Shown: positions 1 through 8,947 of the stretch, one piece after another | Layout: each line of letters starts with the position of its first letter | Numbering within the stretch: position 1 is the first letter of the stretch | Source of the DNA: Salminus brasiliensis | Taxonomy: Eukaryota; Chordata; Actinopteri; Characiformes; Bryconidae | DNA: 64,000 bases | Assembly: GCF_030463535.1 (NCBI RefSeq) | Contig: NC_132880.1 | Span: 39,809,842-39,873,841, forward strand | Direction: 5' to 3' | Translations under genes and position numbers: made by a program | Notes under the pieces: generated by a model | Seen by the model: only the letters and a program-made list of their open reading frames with translations | Told to the model about the DNA's origin: nothing | Databases searched by the model: none

Positions 1-1385
1 GTTGCAGACAGTGTGAGGTGGGGTTTCAGCCAGTCACCGTTTTCAGTGTCACTTCTGTGTCGTCCATCACCCAAATGATCAATCGAATGTGGTCCCATGG
101 GGGTCCTTTACCATTTGTGGATGTGGTAGAGGGCTTCTGATAAATTGTGCTGCAAAAGCAAAGCTACTGTCATATATTCAGAGTACAGATATGGTAGAAG
201 AACCTAATAATGGACAGAGAGGCATTTCATGTGTTATTCAGTTATTCTGCACAACCCTTTTTGGCTCACTGTGTTGGAAACCACTTAAGCAAATATAAAA
301 CATAATTGTTGTTTTAAGCATGCAGTTTATACAAGGCTGAACTAGTGGCTATAAGCTTCCGTTGCTTATTATCTACATCAGTGTCTTAGCTTCATTGCAA
401 ATATGAAGAAATAAAGTTATCTTGGTTGATTGAAACTTTGTGAAGTATATATATATAATTACCTACATATGGTTTTTGGCCAAACCATTACAAGAAAACT
501 AATGTCACCTGTTCTGAGAGCTAAAAGTGAAGGCATCACTTCTCTGCTCATGGGGGAGCTTTTCAAAGTTAGGCCAGTAGATGGGGCTATTGCTTTCTGT
601 ATGCTTGCGCTAACAGAGTCCCTTTTCCTGCTGTCCTTTGTGCTGCACTTGCTAGAGTCTGGATATGATCGATGATGAGGTGAGGCATTTTTGTGAATGA
701 GCTTTCTTAGCATGTCCTTAGTTCTAGTCCCATTCCTCTTGGAGCTTGTTTTTCACATTTTCATTGTGGTTCTTGAAGATTCCTAAAGAAAACTAAACCC
801 TTTTCAGCTTGCTCTGACTGCTGAAGATAGATACACTATATGTCCAAATGTTTGTGGACACTGCTTCAAATGAATGCATTCAGCTACTTTAAGTTGCAGC
901 CATTGCTGACACCCATTGCAAATGCGGTACACACACACAGCTCATCTAGTCCCTGTAGAGAAATATTTCCAGAAAATATGTTTTATGCAGATAAACATGA
1001 ACCTACTGGCACCATGCCTAATGCCAGACATGGGCTAGAGGGGTATAAAGTCCCCCAGCATTGAACTGTGGAGCAGTGGAACTGTGAATGATGGTCCACC
1101 ATCCAATACTTTTAGAATGAGTTGGGAAATTGGGGATGAGGTGGGTGATCATCCAACATCCTCACCTCACTAATGCTCTTGTTGCTGAATGCAATCAAAT
1201 ACTCACAACAATGCTCCAAAATTCATGTAGAAATGCTTCCCTGGACAGTAAAGAGAGTTTTATTTTAAATAAATACCCTTGAGCAGGTGTCCAAATACTT
1301 TTGTCCATATAGTGTAGCTGACTGTAATCTCAGAACTCGTATCACTATGACTAAATAGCAAATGAATGTGTGTGTTTTGAGGCAG
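1..1385 (+). other. ppp1r9a: ppp1r9a intron (partial)
   Basis: No exon of neurabin is recognisable before the SAM-domain exon at 1386. The only structured element is the Tc1-type MITE at 832-1316; bases 1-830 are AT-rich single-copy-looking sequence whose short open frames resemble no known protein. The 3' end provides the polypyrimidine-poor acceptor tgaggcag that precedes exon 1386. Confidence 0.6.
832..1316 (+). mobile_element. Tc1/mariner-type MITE, family A, near full length
   Basis: The two ends are inverted repeats: tacactatatgtccaaa at the left and the reverse complement of tacactatatggacaaaag at the right, each starting with TA as expected for a TA target duplication. It is about 485 bp and has no transposase frame. 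The interior (pairs of aaactgtg/gagcagtg, gggctagaggggtataaag, gatgatcatccaacat) recurs in at least seven other places in the window, which defines a family. The Tc1/mariner assignment is inferred from the TIR and TA; no transposase links it directly. Confidence 0.85.
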
Positions 1386-1568
1386 ATCCTAGATGAAGGG
1401 CAACCTCCGAAGCAGCACCACTGGCAGAACCGCAGTGTGCTGGAGTGGTCATGTCAGCAAGTATCATGCTGGCTCATGGGCCTAAACCTGGAACAGTACA
1501 TCCCTCAGTTTACTTCCAAGAACGTGGACGGAGAGCAACTCCTGCAGCTTGACAGCACTTCACTCAAA
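1386..1568 (+). CDS. ppp1r9a: ppp1r9a penultimate coding exon (SAM domain, N-terminal part)
   Basis: Encodes 61 codons from ILDEGQPP to DSTSLK. The acceptor is taken as ggcag|atcc because it keeps the frame; an AG 7 bp further on would not. The donor caaa|gtgagc ends the exon exactly after a Lys codon, before a (CA)n stretch. Confidence 0.85.
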
Positions 1569-2061
1569 GTGAGCACACACACACACCGACAAACACACAT
1601 ATGCTTACACTGCAAAATCAGCAAGCACTTTTGCTGACCCCTAAATCCTGCAGGCTGATTACTGAGTTATTAATCTTCAGGCATCTTATTCAGTAACTAC
1701 TATAAATAACCGGAGAGTTAATTTACAACTAATACTAGAACAAAGCTTTGAGGTTTGTCCCACATGTGGACATATGATGTGGTTTAGATCTAGAGAAATG
1801 TACCCTTTGTATCCCTAACTCTGACTTCAGAGGTCATTTCCAATATCATTATAGGCTCTAGGTGTAGCTTCCTCTCAGGACCGAGCTCTGATTAAGAAGA
1901 AGCTGAAGGACCTGAAGGTGCTGATGGAGAAGGCCCGCAGAAACAGGGAGAAGCTGGAGAAGCAGCACGAGAAGGTACGCAAGAAAGAAGTGGAGCAGCT
2001 GCAGAAAGAGGGCCGCAAAAACAGCAAGTCGTCGGAGCCAGGAGAGGGCACTGCTGAGTGA
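1386..2061 (+). CDS. ppp1r9a: Neurabin-1 C-terminus (two last coding exons, 1386-1568 and 1855-2061)
   Basis: The two exons join in phase 0 to give the last 129 residues. The first encodes most of a SAM domain (WSCQQVSCWLMGLNLEQYI, then GEQLLQLD). The second completes it (ALGVASSQDRALIKKKL) and continues into a Lys/Glu-rich helical tail ending GEGTAE. Neurabin-1 is a neuronal scaffold that binds F-actin and protein phosphatase 1 at dendritic spines; its SAM domain follows PDZ and coiled-coil regions that lie upstream of this window. SAMD14 and neurabin-2-like proteins are possible alternatives, but the SAM plus basic tail resembles neurabin-1 most and the neighbours asb4-pdk4-dync1i1 fit PPP1R9A. 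Splice sites are caaa|gtgagc and atag|gctcta. Confidence 0.88.
1855..2061 (+). CDS. ppp1r9a: ppp1r9a last coding exon (SAM end and basic tail)
   Basis: Starts after atatcattatag and reads ALGVASSQDRALIKKKLKDL, then a charged helix rich in KARRNREKLEKQHEKVRKKE, ending in a TGA at 2059-2061. The frame and phase match the exon at 1386. Confidence 0.9.
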   Translation, partial: ALGVASSQDRALIKKKLKDLKVLMEKARRNREKLEKQHEKVRKKEVEQLQKEGRKNSKSSEPGEGTAE

Positions 2062-3545
2062 CAGCACTGCTTCAGCCATCAAGACTCTTCCGACTCTGAA
2101 AAGCATTAAAATGAGTGAAGTCTAGAGATTTATGGAAACTTGAGACTGGTCTCCCTTCTGCAGACACCAGAATCTCACAGTAAGAGGAACTGCTACTGAA
2201 CTGCCACTGGATAACGTGAAATCGAACAGTCCTGAAGATCTCACTGTCTCTATGGAAGGGTTTTGTTTACGTTTAACTGTACATTCAATTCAGGAGTTTC
2301 CTTTCGTTCATTTTACAACACTCTCAGAATGATCTCTGCTTGTGTGTTTTCTGTTCATGTCTGATTGATGTCTATTTATTTTATCTTTGCCCAGAGCATA
2401 TCAGCTTGAAACCAATCTACAGCTTTCCACATTTCAAGCACCTTTAGACATAATGACAATGTACATATATACATATATATATATATATAAATAAATATGT
2501 CTAACGTGCCATTTTCTATGAAGACCAAGACGTGCAGTTTACCCTGTGTGGAAGAGGGTTTCCCCAAAGCTCTCGGCTTCAGACACAGACAGTGGTAATG
2601 AAGGACAGTGTTGCTGCCACAGCGTTCGTGCATTGCTTCATCCGAAAGCTTGAGTTCTGCTCTTAGGATCCACTACGGTCAGACGCACTGGAATACTGAA
2701 TCTTACTGTGAGAAGAAAGCCATTCCGAGTCTCGAAACATCCCGGACCTCGCACTAAACCCATCCAACCTTAGCGGACGTTGCTGTATACCTGCTGATAG
2801 ACCACAGTCTATCGTCTAGTGTCCTATATCCTTCAGTGACCTCTCAGTATTCAAGTGAAGTAGATCTTAACTACATGTGTTGTTCTCAGAGCTTGAAACC
2901 ACTAGGAATAATCACATAGAAGACGGAAAGTGCTGTGCGACCACAAAGGCATCTGAAGAAAGCACTCCAAAGATGACGGGAAAAGAAGAAGAAAAAAAAA
3001 GGATCACTGGGAAGTCCTGCTTAAGCTCCTCCTGCTGCTTCTTTTTCATCACTGCTACCTGCTTTTAGTCCTCTTCATTTCACTGAACTAGATCCTCAGT
3101 TAGACCCAAGTGCTGCCTTTTGAGCTGCTGTATAGATTTTGTATAACATAGTTACTCTGCGTGTGCCCTGATTGGTCTGGCATCCAAATGTCGGTGAGTA
3201 GTTGACAAACCTGCACTTAAAAACGGACCTCTTAGCATCCACCATTTTAACGAAATGTAGCTCTTATTTTATTGGTTAGCAGAGATATTTTCCCCATCTG
3301 AGTGCTGTGTAGGCCCACTACGCTTCTGTTTGTTGGCTAGAGCTTATTCCCTTAGGGATGCTGATGCTCCATAAAGAATTGAAAAGTGTTCACTAAAAAA
3401 AAAGGTTTTATAAAATTGAAGTTCAGTATATAACACAATGAGCAAGTATTACCTCCATGATTCTATATGTGAATTTATTTTCAAATGTACATAATTCAAT
3501 ATACAAGATATTTCTATTAAATGTCTTATTATACCTAAACTTTAA
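2062..3545 (+). other. ppp1r9a: Probable ppp1r9a 3' UTR
   Basis: Non-repetitive sequence follows the stop codon. A short (AT)n run lies at 2465-2490. No AATAAA with a good downstream GT-rich element is obvious; an ATTAAA at 3516-3521 is a plausible poly(A) signal. The true end could be further on, up to about 4.9 kb. Confidence 0.4.
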
Positions 3546-5296
3546 TGGCTTATTTCCGATTCAGCTGTAGCTTAGTAATCCATCTTACGCTTTGTTCTTT
3601 TTATTGCTGAAATGAGACGATTTTACACAATTGGTATTAATATTTCTACATTTTTGTAATGGTTTTTCCCTTCTCCTAAAGGACCTTCTCCTCTGTGTGA
3701 ACAGTGGACTATTGTGTTCTCCTGTAATAGTTTTCATGTTTACATTTGAACCAGTGATTATTTCAATAGCAACACAAGGGCAGCTTCCATCCTGTCAAGA
3801 GCTCTGGATTTTGGAGCACTGAATCAGGCAGCGCCTGGTGGATACTTGGATTGCTCTCGGAAGCTATAAACAACGTTGATAGTGCTCCATGTAAGCTTAA
3901 GTTCACTGTCATTTAGCGACGTTAGGAATGATTTTCTTCAGTTTGAATTATTTATTTGTGCAAATCTAAGCTAATGTAATTTATCGACCAAATGCTACAT
4001 GACCGCATTTCCGCCAAAAATTGTTTAAAAGATTTTATTTTTTAGGGTTCTCCATTTGACAGTAGTAAGAGCATTTACTTATTTACTTGTTTCTTTATTA
4101 GCCCATAAATGATTTTGCGAGATGATCATTTTATCTTTTATGTCTCTTAATTGTAAGCTTGTCACTCTCAATTTGACTGTGTACTTTATTGTACTTTACA
4201 CTGCTTCTGTCCACTCTAAAGCAATGAAAACAACTGCTGTAAGTTTTAATCCAAGCTGTCTGTGAGCTCCAACACCATGACTTGAACAGTTAAAAGCAAT
4301 AGGTGAACTTTGAAGCCCTTGGGTTTTTTTTTTTTGGGTGTTTATTTGCTGTGGGGAACTTTGAGAGGGACTGCAGGCTCTGTCTACATGAATGTGTCTG
4401 TGTGTGCGTGGGCTGACCGTGGGTGGTAGTAGTAGTGGTGGTGGGTCATGGTTACTGGGCTTTAGTACAGAAGTGGGGATCTTCTGCAGTTCTGTTCCGT
4501 TTCTACAGCCGCACAAATAAGGCAGCTGCTCATCATTTTTTGGGATAAATGGTGTCTGCCGAGGTCATCTTTGTGCTTTCCTTCTCTCTAACTGTGTGCC
4601 GTTAGTACAGCAGTCTCGTCCCAACGCACACAAGGTTGAGGTTACACACAACCAGTGAAGGTACAGAACTGCTCTTCTCAACGCCGCATGTGCTAAGCTG
4701 AGCTTTTACCTGTGTATTTTGTTAAGTCATAGTCGCATGAAGGACCCAGAGGTGCCATGTGTCTCCTTTCCAAGTTCCAGGACCGTAATATTTGATGCCA
4801 TGTTTTTTGTTCATGAGAGGTTACTGTTGTCACTCATGTTGGCCTGTAAATACACCTCAAAAATGACACAACCATTCAGAGAAATACAAGAAACGTTCAT
4901 TCTGAAACTGCTTCTGATTTGTGTTTTCAATTCTCTTATTCTATAATAATAATAATGCCACACAGTTCCAGGGGTCTGGGGTTCTTCCCAGTCCCTAAAA
5001 ACACATGCTAGGTAAGGTGGGCCGTTTATGGTTCTATTATATAAGTGATGTTGGTGAGGAACATTTTAAAGTGTTTAAAGGATCTTTACTTATTTAAAGG
5101 TTCTTCACCCACATTTTATTGACAAATATGATTATTTTTGGAATTGAAATGTTTTTCTATGGTATAATTTAAAGAACCCTTTGCAACACCTTTATTTTTA
5201 AGAATGTTTGTGCAAGTGTGTACCCTGCAATGGACTGGTGCCCTGCCATTGATGCAGCCAATGATGACCACTAGATATGAAGATGAATGACTTGAT

Positions 5297-5500
5297 TAAT
5301 GTTAAAAATTGGGGATGGGGTGATGATCATCCAACATCCTGACCTCACTAAACCTCAATCACAAATCCTCACAGCAAAATCTAGTAGGAAGCCTTCCCTG
5401 CAAAGGAGAGAAAGCTTCTCAAACAAATGCAGGATAGACTCTTATTTAATACCCAGGACTTCAGAAATAAACAAAGAATGAGCAGGTGTCCCACTCCTAC
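5297..5500 (+). mobile_element. MITE family A, 3' fragment
   Basis: Matches the right half of the copy at 832-1316 (ggggatggggtgatgatcatccaacatcctgacc region and gagcaggtgtccca). The left half and the terminal inverted repeat are missing. Confidence 0.65.
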
Positions 5501-5964
5501 AGGGGATGTGACTTGCCACAGTAGCCTAGCTTAACGCTGCAACACTGTAAATAGATTTTTGAGTCTTACTGAGTAGTTTTGTTAATGTAAAGAGATTAGT
5601 CTGAAGAGATTGTAGTCACTTAACAGTTGGCCATTTTCCCTTCTCCGGTCAGCCCAGTGTTAGCTTTTAGCCTTTCTAGACGTTCCCCCGACTTCCACTC
5701 ACCTTAACGCAGCCATTGACTTCCTCGCTCTAGGGCTGGGCCTGCAGTGGCTCTTCCTCCAGTCGATCCTTCCCCGTTATTAGCTTTTAGCCTTTTTACC
5801 CTCACTTCCATATTCTCCTAAAGCAGCCGTTAGGATTAGCCTCGAGCTTGTATTTAGCTTTCGCTAAGGGACTTGGTGCATGTAAAATGTCAAAATAATT
5901 AGGCAGTAATTAGGCAGAGTGTAGTGTATGTTGAGTATTGTGGTCTCCATACTGACCTTTGTAT

Positions 5965-6085
5965 TCAGTAGTATCTAAACTTAGAGGTATCTTTTGATTT
6001 CCAGTCTATACAAACTACCTACGGATATTTTCTGTGTAAAGTGACTCTCAATAAGAGCGCCTGCTAAACACCTTCAATTTGCACT
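5965..6085 (+). mobile_element. Decayed L2/UnaL2-type LINE tail
   Basis: Shares cttagaggtatc, the block before the tail and a decayed form of the tail hairpin (gactctcaataagagcgcctgctaaa) with the better-preserved copy at 36904-37285. Confidence 0.55.
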
Positions 6086-6492
6086 GATAGTTTGGGGGTT
6101 TTGGTTGCATAGGGATTTTTTTTCAATAACAGAGCTTGAGGTATATCTGTATATCACCTCTATGTGCTGAAACCTCATTATTCAACTATGCCTGGATGAG
6201 TAGTGCCAATTTTCCATTCAAGGACAACATTATTTATACTTTATAACAAAAATAATAATAATAGTAATGATAATAATAATAATATATAATATACATTATT
6301 TATACTATATCTTTTTTTAAAAGGTGAGAAACTTCCATGTGAGAAAAATTCCATGTTTTCCCTGATAATTCCCCTTTAAGAATGCCACCTTACTTTCACA
6401 CAGCCATCTATAATTACCCAGGAGGTGAACTCTGAATGTATGGCAGTCTGATCCACAGAGCTTTCGGTATGTGATGCCTTTCCCGGTCAGTC

Positions 6493-6501
6493 TATAAATA
6501 G
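6493..6501 (+). promoter_or_regulatory. asb4: TATA box of asb4
   Basis: A canonical TATAAATAG lies 130-138 bases upstream of the asb4 start codon. A transcription start around 6520-6530 would give a 5' UTR of about 105 nt. This is inferred from position and motif only. Confidence 0.6.
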
Positions 6502-6630
6502 CTGGCCTAATTCGAGTCTGAAGTATTCGTGTTTCACACCCCAGCCCTTTCTCTCTCCGGAATACGCACAGAATGCACCGTAGGAAAGCGCTGGAAACAC
6601 GCAGAAAACTGTAGGCCCACTTCCCCGCTG

Positions 6631-6811
6631 ATGGAGGAGCGCGTGTCCCGGCGCTCCGAGGCTGTGAAGGAGCTGAAGTCGCTCTTTCTGGCTGCACTGC
6701 AGCGCGACGACGCGGCCAAGGTGGAGAAACTTCTCCGCACCACCAGCATCGACATAGACACGGTGTTTGACGTGGAGGACCGCAGCATGGTGCTGGCTTC
6801 GTACAAGCAAG
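6631..6811 (+). CDS. asb4: asb4 exon 1 (coding)
   Basis: Encodes [20 protein letters not shown] to VLASYKQ plus the first base of Gly61. The donor is gcaag|gtaacc. A (CA)n microsatellite follows within the intron at 6882-6915. Confidence 0.92.
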
Positions 6812-6884
6812 GTAACCTAGGGGGAAACTCTGCCAGTGCTGTGCGTAAAGAGTGCTACAGTGTGAAGACTCTCTCTCTCTCACA

Positions 6885-6916
<32 letters not shown>

Positions 6917-6980
6917 GTGTTGGTAAGATGATATTGCTTTAAGTTTGTCGTATTTATTACATATTCAATATATAAATACT

Positions 6981-7011
<31 letters not shown>

Positions 7012-8899
7012 TTACCACTTCGCAAATGAAGTATGCTTGTTTAGAACAGAGAGCAATTTGGTGCTGATCTGGGATCAGTCTAATTCGCGTCCAGTCCAGC
7101 GCTCCAATAAAAGGCTGTGTAAGACCTGACTCTGGATCAGCTGTGGAGCGATACACTCAGACTTCTGCTCAGAGGAACGTCATTATCTCCTGGCTCTCAA
7201 TCGTTAAATGTGAATTTTGACAGCCTTGACGTTCATGTTAAATTCAGGCTTATTCAAATATCTGGGCATCCCTGGACGAATTCTCACCCGCTGCAAAAAA
7301 AAAACAAAACCAAAAACTTCACATTGAAAAACGACTGTTTATTTGCTTAATTGAAATCATTACACTTAGAACAAAAATAAAACATTAAAGTGTAGAAAAG
7401 TAATAAAATACATGGTTTATGTTCCCCAAATTTGGTAAACTATAGTAAATATATAGCAGGTGTGCTCTTGGACATGATAAAAAAAAGTACTAGGTACAAT
7501 TTGTGTGGAGAATTACATACACTAAGAAAATCAACAAAATGTGTAGTTTGACCAGGGGTGCCCAGACTTTTGCATACGACTAAATTGCCACCTAGATTAT
7601 TCAGTTCAGTTCAGTTCAGTTCAGCTTCATTATACTAATACATGGTTGTACAACAGCGAAAGGCTACGTCTCAGCTGCAGATTAGATAGGACATACAATA
7701 GTGCAAAGACAATAAGTACAAAAATATACAATATGTGCAAATGTGTGCATGAAGGCTGGGTGATTAAGGTCCTAATAAACATTTTTTTTTAATAGTAAAA
7801 TGGAATTAATATATAGACCAGAGAAATAACTCCACATGATCTGCCCCTCACATGGTTGTGTTAGAGAAGCAGGGACAGCAGGAAAAGTAGTTCCTGTCCT
7901 ACACATTTATTTGCTACCCTTTTTCACAATCAGAAATGCCTAGCCAGCATGTAGCATGCCCAGTGTAGTTTTGTTGATTTGACCAACCCAGTAGGTAAAG
8001 TAGTTAAAATTCTTTATTTTTTTCTATTAAAAAGTGGAGCAGTATTGGCTCTGTAGGTATAGCATTGGGTTATTAATGACAGGGCTGTGGGTTCCGATAC
8101 CTGGATTAGCTAAAATGCCACTGTTGGGACCCTGGGCAAGGCCCTTAATCCTCTCTGTTCCCTTGGTGCCGCTGCAAAGGCTGCCCACTGGAGGTCAAAT
8201 TCCATCTGTGTGCAGCGCAAATGGTGAATGTGGCCAGACTTGTCTTATCTAAAGATGTGTTGTAACCCCTTCTGCCTTAGAAAAAGAAATCTCTGAAAAT
8301 CCAGCATTGCCTTGACATCCATGTCCATGATGAGTGTGTGTAAACTTCCGACCACGACTGTATGTAATACTAAAGAACGTAATGTGCAAATATCAATAAG
8401 TGATCATTCATTTACATAGTACTTAATAAAGCAATGGACCTTGCAGATTTGGACCTGTTCTTAGCTACTAGGTCCATCTGTGTTTTGTTCTTGTAATTCT
8501 GAGCTTTAATATCTGCCTTTTATTGTATGCATTTGACCCCAGGTTACTGGTTACCAGGCTACAAGTTGGAGTCATCCTGGGCCATGGGCCTTCATGTGTG
8601 CATGATGTACAATTCGTTGGCGTGTGCTCTGGTGCTTCTGCAGAGGGGAGCAGCAGTGAACAGGAAGCCCAACGGGAAAACCCCGCTGCATGTGGCCTGT
8701 GAGGTGTCTCATGCGGACTGTGTAAATCTGCTGCTGAACTGGGGGGCAAGGGTCAATAGTGTTTCACTGAGTGGACACACCCCTCTGCATTACTGCATTA
8801 CCCATGAGTCGGTGGACTGCGCCAAGCACCTCATTCTCAAAGGTCTGGATATATACATCACCATTATTCCTCGCCATTGGCCCTCACGTTACAGAGCCA

Positions 8900-8947
<48 letters not shown>

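Larger units (their letters stand above)
3546..6480. other. ppp1r9a-asb4 intergenic region
   Basis: No coding exon is recognisable. It contains repeat debris: a MITE-B type fragment (5090-5205, ending gcacctttatttttaag), a 3' fragment of MITE family A (5297-5500), two diverged direct copies of a block containing gttagcttttagcc (about 5655-5720 and 5778-5840), a decayed LINE tail (5965-6085) and ATA-rich low-complexity DNA (6240-6310). In mammals the paraoxonase genes lie in this interval; none is seen here. Confidence 0.6.
6812..8542 (+). other. asb4: asb4 intron 1
   Basis: Holds (CA)n at 6882-6915, (ATTT)n at 6974-7012, a LINE-type tail starting with (CAGTT)n at 7595-7760 and a divergent tRNA-derived SINE at 8034-8262. 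No exon-like frame with splice signals is seen. Confidence 0.7.

Noticed and set aside
6317-6913. 198-codon open frame on the minus strand across asb4 exon 1
   Set aside because: It reads the antisense of a clear exon and begins inside a (CA)n repeat; no homology.
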